This document shows positions 6,232 through 12,133 of a stretch of 12,633 nt of DNA, piece by piece. The notes under the pieces were generated by a model. It was not told the DNA's origin. It saw only the letters and a program-made list of their open reading frames with translations, and searched no databases. The position numbers and the translations under genes are program-made. The stretch is taken from positions 1-12,633 of the forward strand of contig JAFGKO010000345.1 of assembly GCA_016928525.1 (NCBI GenBank), in the 5' to 3' direction. How positions within the stretch are numbered: the stretch's first letter is position 1; every line of letters starts with the position of its first letter. The DNA comes from Anaerolineales bacterium (GTDB taxonomy: Bacteria; Chloroflexota; Anaerolineae; Anaerolineales; Villigracilaceae).

Positions 6232-9036
6232 ATGCCCACCCCTGAATCCCTCGCCCGCGAAAACATCGACCGACAACTGACCGCCTGCGGTTGGACAGTG
6301 CAATCGCGCTCGGAAATGAATTTGTATGCAGGACGCGGGGTGGCGGTGCGCGAGTTTCCGTTGGACGGCCCTTCGACTGCGGGCAAGGGCGGCCCTCCGC
6401 TCAGGGCGGACTATCTTTTGTTCGTGGATCGGAAAGCCGTAGGCGTGGTGGAGGCCAAGCCTGAGGGTGTGACGCTTTCGGGCGTTGCCGACCAGGCGGC
6501 GAAGTATTCGGTGGGGTTGCCAGGGAATATCCCGCATGTGACGCTGCCGTTGCCGTTTTTGTATGAGAGCACAGGCGTGGAGACGTTCTTCCGTGATGAG
6601 CGTGACCCTGAGCCGCGCTCACGGAGGGTATTTACGTTTCATCGTCCTGAAGAGTTGGCAGATTTATTGATTGATGGTGATACGTTGCGCGGAAGATTGA
6701 AAGACATGCCAACGCAATTCCCGTTGATCACCACAGGTTTGTGGGGCGCGCAGATCGAGGCGATCAATAATCTTGAAACATCATTAGCGCAGAATCGCCC
6801 GCGCAGTTTGATCCAGATGGCGACAGGGTCAGGGAAGACGTTCATGGCGGTGAGTTTTGTCTACCGGCTGATCAAACATGCCAAGGCGAAGCGCGTGTTG
6901 TTCCTGGTGGATCGCAATAACCTCGGTCGGCAGGCGTTCAAGGAGTTCGACCAGTATCTGACGCCCGATGATGGGCGCAAGTTCACCGAGTTGTACAACG
7001 TCCAGCATTTGCAGAGCAACGTGCTCGATTCGGTCAGCAAGGTGCATATCACTTCCATTCAGCGATTGTATTCGATGCTGAGTGGCGAGCCTGAGTTCGA
7101 TGCGGAGAATGAAGAGGGGTCACTGTTCGAGATGGGCACGGCGCTCGATGCCCAGCCGCCGAAAGAGATCCGCTACAACCCAAACTTCCCAATCGAATAT
7201 TATGATTTCATCGTGGTGGATGAGTGTCATCGCTCGATCTACAATTTGTGGCGCGGCGTGCTCGAATACTTCGATGCGTTTCTGATCGGGCTGACCGCCA
7301 CGCCTTCGAAGCAGACCTTCGGCTTCTTCAAGAAAAATCTGGTGATGGAATATCCACGTTTGCGGGCGATTGCCGACGGCGTGAATGTGCAGGGTGAGGT
7401 CTATCGCATTCGCACGCAGATCTCGGAGCAGGGCAGTACAGTGGAGGCGGGATATTTTATCGGCAAACGCGAACGCATGACACGCGCTGAACGCTGGGAA
7501 AAACTGGATGAGGATTTTGAATACGACCCGCGTCAACTCGACCGTGAAGTTGTTTCCGTTGACCAGATTCGGACTGTGCTCCGAACGTATCGCGACAAAC
7601 TGTTTACCGAGATGTTCCCCAAGCGTGAGATCGTCCCGAAGACGTTGATCTTCGCCAAAGACGACAGCCACGCGGAGGACATCGTGCGGATCGCGCGCGA
7701 GGAGTTCGGCAAGGGCGATGAGTTCTGCCAGAAGATCACGTATCGCTCCACGGGCAAGAAGCCCGAAGATTTGATCAGCGACTTCCGCAACAGTTATTTC
7801 CCGCGCATTGCCGTGACCGTGGACATGATCGCCACAGGCACGGACATCAAGCCGCTGGAGGTGTTGCTGTTCATGCGGGCGGTGAAGTCGCGGCTGTTGT
7901 TCGAGCAGATGCTGGGACGCGGGACGCGCGTCGTCAGCCAGACCGAGTTGCAGAACGTGACCTCGGATGCGCAGGTGAAGGATCGCTTCGTGCTGATCGA
8001 TGCGGTGGGAATCGTAGACTCGGAACTCGCCGACCCGCAGACGTTGGAACGCAAACGGAGCGCGTCGTTCAAGCAGTTGCTGGAGTCGCTGGCGATGGGC
8101 GTGACGGACGCGGATACGCTCAGTTCGCTGGCGGGGAGACTTTCCAGATTGGCAAAACGGTTGGGGACGGCAGAGCAGGCGGAGGTCCGCGAAAGAAGCG
8201 GCGGACTTTCGTTGGGAGAGATGGCCAATCGTCTGCTGGATGCCATTGATCCAGATATTGTCGGGACGGGGCTTGCCCCCGTCCAGGGCGACCGCGAGGG
8301 TCGCCCCCACAATGAAATCTTGGATGCGGCGGTGCGACCGTTGGCGAGCAATCCTGATCTGCGGGCGCGGCTGATCGAGATGCAGACGCGGCATGAGCAG
8401 GCGATCGACGAGGTGAGCGTGGACACGCTGATTGAGGTGGGCTTCAGCGCGGAGGGAACAGAACGAGCGCGGGCGCTGGTGCAGTCGTTCGAGGCGTTCA
8501 TCGCCGAGCATAAGGATGAGATCACGGCGTTGGAGATTATCTACGCCATCCCGCGGGATGGCGTTGGGGCACGGCGCCGCCGTGCCCTTACGTTCGATGT
8601 GTTGAAACAACTGGCGGAGGCGTTGTCGCAACCCCCGCGCAGTTGGACGACGGAAGGCCTGTGGCGCGCATACGCGCAGTTGGAACGCGACCGCGTGCGC
8701 GGGGCAGGGACGCGGCGCGTGCTGACCGACCTGGTTTCGCTGGTGCGTCATGCTGCCCAGTTGGACGATGAACTGGTGCCGTATCCCGAACGCGTGGGGA
8801 GACGGTATGCCGAATGGCTGAGAGCGCAGGAAGCCGAGGGACGCAGGTTCACGCCCGATCAACGCTGGTGGCTGGATCAGGTGGCGACACACATCGGGGT
8901 AAACCTGGAAATCCATGCCGAGGATTTCAATTACGGCGAGTTCTTCAACCGTGGCGGACAGGTGGGGGCGATGCGCGTCTTTGGGACGGGGTTGAAGGAT
9001 TTGCTGGATGAGTTGAATCAGGTGTTGAGTATGTAG
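6232..9036 (+). CDS. hsdR: Type I restriction enzyme R subunit (HsdR, EcoEI-like)
   Basis: 934 aa, normal for the family. It cleaves unmodified DNA after ATP-driven translocation, as part of the R-M-S complex. The N-terminal nuclease domain has Asp60 and the E74-A-K76 motif, a PD-(D/E)xK arrangement. The SF2 helicase part shows ATGSGKT at 197-203 (Walker A), DECH at 330-333, TATP at 355-358, a TGTDIKPLEVL segment near 535-545 and QMLGRGTR at 559-566. The C-terminal 300 residues resemble the EcoEI_R_C domain, with RLLDAIDPD, LTDLVSLVRHA, FTPDQRWWLD and GLKDLLDELN. Two stretches look foreign: residues 677-693 and 779-786 are encoded by palindromic repeat units (8260-8310 and 8561-8591), inserted without breaking the frame. 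The stop codon TAG lies in the flank of a further repeat. All catalytic motifs are intact, so the enzyme is probably active. The ATG start lies 4 bases after the TIR gene. Confidence 0.96.
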   Translation: MPTPESLARENIDRQLTACGWTVQSRSEMNLYAGRGVAVREFPLDGPSTAGKGGPPLRADYLLFVDRKAVGVVEAKPEGVTLSGVADQAAKYSVGLPGNIPHVTLPLPFLYESTGVETFFRDERDPEPRSRRVFTFHRPEELADLLIDGDTLRGRLKDMPTQFPLITTGLWGAQIEAINNLETSLAQNRPRSLIQMATGSGKTFMAVSFVYRLIKHAKAKRVLFLVDRNNLGRQAFKEFDQYLTPDDGRKFTELYNVQHLQSNVLDSVSKVHITSIQRLYSMLSGEPEFDAENEEGSLFEMGTALDAQPPKEIRYNPNFPIEYYDFIVVDECHRSIYNLWRGVLEYFDAFLIGLTATPSKQTFGFFKKNLVMEYPRLRAIADGVNVQGEVYRIRTQISEQGSTVEAGYFIGKRERMTRAERWEKLDEDFEYDPRQLDREVVSVDQIRTVLRTYRDKLFTEMFPKREIVPKTLIFAKDDSHAEDIVRIAREEFGKGDEFCQKITYRSTGKKPEDLISDFRNSYFPRIAVTVDMIATGTDIKPLEVLLFMRAVKSRLLFEQMLGRGTRVVSQTELQNVTSDAQVKDRFVLIDAVGIVDSELADPQTLERKRSASFKQLLESLAMGVTDADTLSSLAGRLSRLAKRLGTAEQAEVRERSGGLSLGEMANRLLDAIDPDIVGTGLAPVQGDREGRPHNEILDAAVRPLASNPDLRARLIEMQTRHEQAIDEVSVDTLIEVGFSAEGTERARALVQSFEAFIAEHKDEITALEIIYAIPRDGVGARRRRALTFDVLKQLAEALSQPPRSWTTEGLWRAYAQLERDRVRGAGTRRVLTDLVSLVRHAAQLDDELVPYPERVGRRYAEWLRAQEAEGRRFTPDQRWWLDQVATHIGVNLEIHAEDFNYGEFFNRGGQVGAMRVFGTGLKDLLDELNQVLSM
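8260..8310. repeat. 51-bp doublet of 21-nt hairpins, in frame inside hsdR
   Basis: Two hairpins of 21 nt each: 8264-8284 (arms GGACGGGG/CCCCGTCC) and 8286-8306 (arms GGGCGACC/GGTCGCCC), each 8+5+8. The 51-bp block starts exactly at codon 677 and makes 17 codons (VGTGLAPVQGDREGRPH), placed between the RLLDAIDPD and EILDAAVRP segments. It aligns without gaps to the reverse complement of 10891-10941: about 38 of 51 bases agree, with paired changes in the second stem. Confidence 0.85.
8561..8591. repeat. Perfect 10+1+10 palindrome inside hsdR coding sequence
   Basis: GGGCACGGCG (8567-8576) and CGCCGTGCCC (8578-8587) pair perfectly around one base. The flanks GTTG and TTACG resemble the GTAG/CTACG ends of the other units. 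It codes for GARRRRA (residues 779-785), in a region where, from memory, relatives have a short turn between a YAIP-like and an LTFDVLK-like segment. Confidence 0.8.
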
Positions 9037-9062
9037 TGGACACGGCGTCGCCGTGTCCGTAC
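9033..9062. repeat. Perfect 10+1+10 palindrome at the hsdR stop codon
   Basis: GGACACGGCG (9038-9047) and CGCCGTGTCC (9049-9058) pair perfectly around one T. The left flank GTAG (9033-9036) contains the TAG stop of hsdR, and the right flank begins GTAC. The unit sits between hsdR and hsdS, 25 bp before the hsdS start. In mRNA the hairpin could separate translation of the two genes; there is no T-run for termination. Confidence 0.85.
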
Positions 9063-9082
9063 TGAGAAGAGGATATTGGTAA

Positions 9083-10333
9083 ATGGTAATTGGTAGTTTG
9101 CCAGATGGTTGGGAGCGGAAGACTATTGAGGAAGTTTTAGATTCCGATGGAGTCTTTATTGATGGTGATTGGGTTGAAAGCAAAGATCAAGACCCAATGG
9201 GTGAAGTGCGTTTGATTCAATTGGCTGATGTCGGTGATGGATATTATCGGAATAGATCAAATCGCTTTCTCACTCACGAGAAAGCATTGGAACTTGGCTG
9301 CACATTTCTTGACAAGGGGGATTTACTGATTGCACGTATGCCAGACCCACTTGGAAGGGCATGTATTTTTCCAGGCGACAAAAAACAATCTGTAACTGTT
9401 GTTGATGTTTGCATTGTTCGAACCAAAAACGCTGACCATCGCTGGTTGATGTACGCAATTAATTCGCCTCAATTCAGAGCCGACGTTGAGAGTTTACAAA
9501 GTGGTTCAACACGCAAAAGAATTTCTCGCAAAAATCTAGCCAAACTGAAATTGCCTATTCCTCCACTTCCCGAGCAAGAACGGATCGTGAGCCGAATCGA
9601 GGAATTGTTCAGCGATTTGGAGGCGGGCGTGGCGGCGCTGGAGCACGTCCGCGCGGGGTTGAAGCGGTACAAGGCGTCCGTGCTCAAGGCGGCGTGCGAG
9701 GGGAAGTTGCTGAAGGATGAAGGCGAGTTGCCTGAGGGGTGGCGCTCGGTAATGCTTTCAGAAGTTACTTCTCAGATCAAAGATGCTGACCACAAGATGC
9801 CAAAGCCTGCCGACACTGATATTCCTTATGTGAGCACAAAGGATTTTATCGGTGACGAGGATATTGATTTTGAAAACGCTAAGCATATTTCCGAAGAAGA
9901 TTACAAAGTACTCACAAGAAAGATAAAACCTGAGCTTGGTGATATTTTGTTGTCTCGATATGGAACAGTTGGACAAATCAGAAAGGTAAAAACAAACAGA
10001 CCATTTCAGGCTTCGTACAGCATTGCCATTGTTAAACCATTGGCTAGTGAAGTGCTGACTGATTTTCTTGTCGTTCTTCTGCGCTCAGAGATAGGTCAAC
10101 AACAAATGCGAGACAATATTCGGGCAAGTTCTCAACCTGATTTGGGTTTGGAATCTATTCGAAAATTTGTTGTTCCCCTTCCCCCGCTGGAGGAACAGCG
10201 GCGAATCGTGGCGGAGGTCGAGCGGCGGCTGTCGGTGGTGGGGGAGGTCGAGGCGGTCACAGAGAAGGCGCTCGCCCGTGCTGCGCGATTAAGGCAATCT
10301 GTGTTGAAGCACGCGTTTGAGGGGAGGTTGTGA
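9083..10333 (+). CDS. hsdS: Type I restriction specificity subunit (HsdS)
   Basis: 416 aa with two target-recognition domains, the usual HsdS length. Each half opens with an LPxGW motif (residues 6-10 and 216-220). TRD1 covers about 11-150. The central conserved helix region at 157-215 begins LPIPPLPEQERIVSRIEELF and ends KASVLKAACEGKL. TRD2 covers about 225-360. The distal conserved region at 364-416 has VPLPPLEEQRRIVAEVERRL and ends LRQSVLKHAFEGRL. HsdS contacts a bipartite DNA site and binds HsdM through the helices. The two TRD-coding segments (9113-9532, 9755-10162) are clearly AT-rich, while the conserved segments (9560-9748, 10175-10330) are GC-rich like hsdR, the mark of swapped recognition domains. 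The ATG at 9083 follows an AGAGGA at about 10 bases. The target sequence cannot be read from the protein. Confidence 0.96.
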   Translation: MVIGSLPDGWERKTIEEVLDSDGVFIDGDWVESKDQDPMGEVRLIQLADVGDGYYRNRSNRFLTHEKALELGCTFLDKGDLLIARMPDPLGRACIFPGDKKQSVTVVDVCIVRTKNADHRWLMYAINSPQFRADVESLQSGSTRKRISRKNLAKLKLPIPPLPEQERIVSRIEELFSDLEAGVAALEHVRAGLKRYKASVLKAACEGKLLKDEGELPEGWRSVMLSEVTSQIKDADHKMPKPADTDIPYVSTKDFIGDEDIDFENAKHISEEDYKVLTRKIKPELGDILLSRYGTVGQIRKVKTNRPFQASYSIAIVKPLASEVLTDFLVVLLRSEIGQQQMRDNIRASSQPDLGLESIRKFVVPLPPLEEQRRIVAEVERRLSVVGEVEAVTEKALARAARLRQSVLKHAFEGRL

Positions 10334-10542
10334 TGGAGGGGAACCGTCCACGAATTTGTCCACGAATACTCGAATGGAAGACAGCGTATTCGTGTATTCG
10401 TGGTTTATTCGTGGATGGTCTTTTGGCGCGGCGGCTGTCGGTGGTGGGGAAGGTGGAGTCCGCGGTGGGGGCGGGATTGGTGCGGGCGTCACGACTGAGG
10501 CAGGCGGTGTTACGGTCCGCGTTCGAGGGGAGATTGTCGTAG
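10333..10542 (+). pseudogene. Duplicated 3' end of hsdS (remnant, possibly translated as a 69-aa peptide)
   Basis: Bases 10428-10536 repeat the last 109 bases of hsdS (10222-10330) in the same orientation and without gaps. The first 22 bases are identical and the rest has diverged to roughly 70 percent by eye. The repeat codes for ARRLSVVGKVESAVGAGLV and then RLRQAVLRSAFEGRL, against ERRLSVVGEVEAVTEKALA and RLRQSVLKHAFEGRL in HsdS. The frame is open from an ATG at 10333 that overlaps the hsdS stop (TGATG), so coupled translation is possible. The first third is encoded by an inverted repeat and has no HsdS similarity. The stop TAG at 10540-10542 lies in the flank of a 21-nt repeat unit. It could be a fossil of an earlier hsdS or an alternative C-terminus for recombination. 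Confidence 0.7.
10344..10418. repeat. Long inverted repeat of the CCACGAAT type
   Basis: The arms 10344-10375 and 10388-10418 are inverted copies. They match for CCrTCCACGAAT, differ in a short TTGT/AAA patch, then match again through CCACGAATAC and CGAAT; the 12-base loop is GGAAGACAGCGT. The motif CCACGAAT/ATTCGTGG recurs in each arm. It separates hsdS from the duplicate of its 3' end and differs from the 21-nt units in sequence and size, so it is a second repeat family. Confidence 0.75.
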
Positions 10543-10600
10543 GGACACAGCGCCGCTGTGTCCTTATTTATCATGGACACGGCAGCTCCGTGTCCCTACG
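10538..10600. repeat. BIME-like pair of 21-nt palindromes upstream of the RAYT gene
   Basis: Unit A: GGACACAGCG (10543-10552) and CGCTGTGTCC (10554-10563), perfect 10+1+10. Unit B: GGACACGG (10575-10582) and CCGTGTCC (10588-10595) around CAGCT. The outer ends CGTAGGGACAC (10538-10548) and GTGTCCCTACG (10590-10600) are exact inverted copies, so the pair forms one larger symmetrical element. Its right end touches the AGGA ribosome binding site (10601-10604) of the transposase gene. Confidence 0.85.
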
Positions 10601-10611
10601 AGGAACACATT

Positions 10612-11271
10612 ATGAAATACGACCCGCAAAAACACCATCGCCGTTCCATCCGCTTGAAGGGATATGATTACACCCAACCAGGGGCGTATTTTGTCACCAT
10701 TTGCACAAAAAACCGCGAATGCGTATTGGATGATCCAATTGTCAATGCAATCATCCATGATGTCTGGTACGCATTGCCGTCATGGTTCCCGACAATCGAA
10801 TTGGATGAATTCGTTGTCATGCCAAATCATACCCATTTCATCGTATGGAACAACGCAGGGACACCCCTTGCGGGTGTTCAAGATGGAGGCGTAGGGATAC
10901 CTCTTGCGGGTATCCTAGACGGGGGCAAGCCCCGTCCCTACGCGATACCGCAACCGCAAAAAATCAACCTCGCGCCCGCGTTGGGTGATATTGTTGGCGC
11001 GTTCAAATCGTTGGTGTTCAAGGTATATTTGGATTGGGTCAAGGTCAACAACCCGTCACGCCGCGCGAAATTCTGGCAAGGCAATTATTACGAACATATC
11101 ATCCGCAACGACCGCGAATTGAACGCCATCCGACAATACATCATTGACAATCCCGTCAATTGGGAACTGGACAGGGACAATCTTGAAAACCTGCGTAAAT
11201 TGTCACCACCCGAAAAGGTGGAGGAATATCTGGAAGATGTGAAAGATTTAATTGCAGAAATGGATAATTAG
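10612..11271 (+). CDS. REP-associated tyrosine transposase (RAYT, Y1_Tnp/IS200-like)
   Basis: 219 aa from the ATG at 10612, which follows AGGA by 7 bases. The frame opens earlier, at 10558, but that segment is repeat sequence. Visible RAYT motifs are HHRRSIRLKGYDYTQPGAYF near the N-terminus, VTICT, LDEFVVMPNHTHFIVW with the metal-binding His73-x-His75, LGDIVGAFKSLV, and KFWQGNYYEHIIRN, where Tyr159 or Tyr160 is the probable catalytic tyrosine. A final IRQYIIDNPVNWELD completes the domain. These enzymes nick and join single-stranded DNA at REP hairpins. Residues 82-110 are encoded by repeat units (10855-10941) lying between the HxH motif and the next helix, a place where length varies in the family. 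Hairpin units also lie immediately upstream. Its position inside an hsd operon, between hsdS and the DUF1186-hsdM pair, marks an insertion. It looks full length and possibly active. Confidence 0.9.
   Translation: MKYDPQKHHRRSIRLKGYDYTQPGAYFVTICTKNRECVLDDPIVNAIIHDVWYALPSWFPTIELDEFVVMPNHTHFIVWNNAGTPLAGVQDGGVGIPLAGILDGGKPRPYAIPQPQKINLAPALGDIVGAFKSLVFKVYLDWVKVNNPSRRAKFWQGNYYEHIIRNDRELNAIRQYIIDNPVNWELDRDNLENLRKLSPPEKVEEYLEDVKDLIAEMDN
10855..10941. repeat. Tandem 21-nt hairpin units inside the RAYT gene (36 + 51 bp)
   Basis: The first 36 bases (10855-10890) align without gaps to 10891-10926, so this is a partial tandem duplication. Hairpin units lie at 10859-10879 (GGACACCC/GGGTGTTC, loop CTTGC), 10895-10915 (GGATACCT/GGGTATCC, loop CTTGC) and 10917-10937 (ACGGGG/CCCCGT core). 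The block makes 29 whole codons. The 51-bp part is the reverse complement of the hsdR doublet at 8260-8310. Confidence 0.85.
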
Positions 11272-11281
11272 GAAAAATACG

Positions 11282-12133
11282 ATGGCACATACTTTTCCAA
11301 AAGATTTTTCCGAGCCGGTATTGGCGCTCATCTCCCTGGGTGAGAAAGCTGCCCGCAATTCTCAATGGCCCGATTACTCCGAGTTGGGAATTACATCTGA
11401 CCACATCTCAGAGTTAATTCGTATTATTGAGCGAATCGAAGAATTCTGGCTTGATGAAGACGTGGGTAATGCCGCTGAATCCTATGCCCCGATCCATGCC
11501 TGGCGGGCGTTGGGTCAGCTCAAAGCTGAGCAGGCTATTCCGTCACTCGTTAAACTTGTTATTTGGAATGAAGATGAGGATGCAGATTGGATCATGGAAG
11601 ACATCCCGGATGCGATGGGGATGATCGGGCCAGCCTGCATCCCACCATTACGGGACCACTTGATCGATCCGCACAAGCTGACCTGGGCCTCTGTCACATT
11701 TGCACACTGCCTGGCTGAGATCGGTACGCAACACCCTGAGAGCCGCCCAGCCTGCGTGGAGGCCTTGCAGGCCGGGCTGGAACAATTCGAGCAAAATGAT
11801 GAGACTATCAACGCTTTTATCATTTCCTACCTGGCAGATTTGAAAGCGGTCGAGGCGGCTCCGTTGGTGGAACGCGCATATCAGGCTGATGTTGTCGACT
11901 TGTCTGTTCAAGGGGATTTCGAAGACTGGCAGATTGAACTCGGCCTCCTGGAAAAGCGCCTGACCCCGCCGCCGCGTTATCACTGGGCGGCTGACCCGCA
12001 GGCCGAATGGGATTTCGAGAAGAATGCTCGCCGTGAGGAAGAACAGCGAAAACGCGCGCAGGAAAAGAAGGCCAAGAAGAAACAAAAACAGGCCAAAAAA
12101 GCCCGTAAAGGGAAAAAAGGGAAACGCAAATGA
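11282..12133 (+). CDS. DUF1186 domain protein with Lys-rich tail, coupled to hsdM
   Basis: 283 aa from the ATG at 11282, 10 bases after the RAYT stop, with AGGA at about 9 bases. An in-frame ATG at 11252 lies inside the transposase gene and is less likely. The family pattern is recognisable: ALGQLKAEQAIPSLVKLV (76-93), DWIMEDIPDAMGMIGPACIP (102-121), HPESRPACVEALQAGLE (151-167), NAFIISYLADLKAVEAAPLVERAY (177-200), then VDLSVQGDFEDWQIELGL. This suggests an alpha-helical, HEAT-like scaffold; no catalytic residues are evident. The last 35 residues are a basic tail (KKAKKKQKQAKKARKGKKGKRK) that could bind nucleic acid. The molecular role of DUF1186 is unknown to me. Its stop overlaps the hsdM start as ATGA, so the two are translated together, which points to a job alongside the methylase or to simple operon capture. 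Confidence 0.87.
   Translation: MAHTFPKDFSEPVLALISLGEKAARNSQWPDYSELGITSDHISELIRIIERIEEFWLDEDVGNAAESYAPIHAWRALGQLKAEQAIPSLVKLVIWNEDEDADWIMEDIPDAMGMIGPACIPPLRDHLIDPHKLTWASVTFAHCLAEIGTQHPESRPACVEALQAGLEQFEQNDETINAFIISYLADLKAVEAAPLVERAYQADVVDLSVQGDFEDWQIELGLLEKRLTPPPRYHWAADPQAEWDFEKNARREEEQRKRAQEKKAKKKQKQAKKARKGKKGKRK

Noticed and set aside
8260..8591. hsdR inactivated by repeat insertions
   Set aside because: Both insertions keep the reading frame, and all nuclease and helicase motifs lie upstream and are intact.
7120..9183. 687-codon open frame on the minus strand across hsdR
   Set aside because: It mirrors hsdR in a GC-rich gene, has no recognisable domain, and the plus-strand frame carries all helicase and nuclease motifs.
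10558..10611. N-terminal extension of the RAYT protein
   Set aside because: It is encoded by the hairpin pair, and a good ribosome binding site lies after it, in front of 10612.
10317..10667. 116-codon glycine-rich frame between hsdS and RAYT
   Set aside because: It runs out of frame through the hsdS end, the inverted repeat and the hairpins; another frame shows real HsdS similarity.
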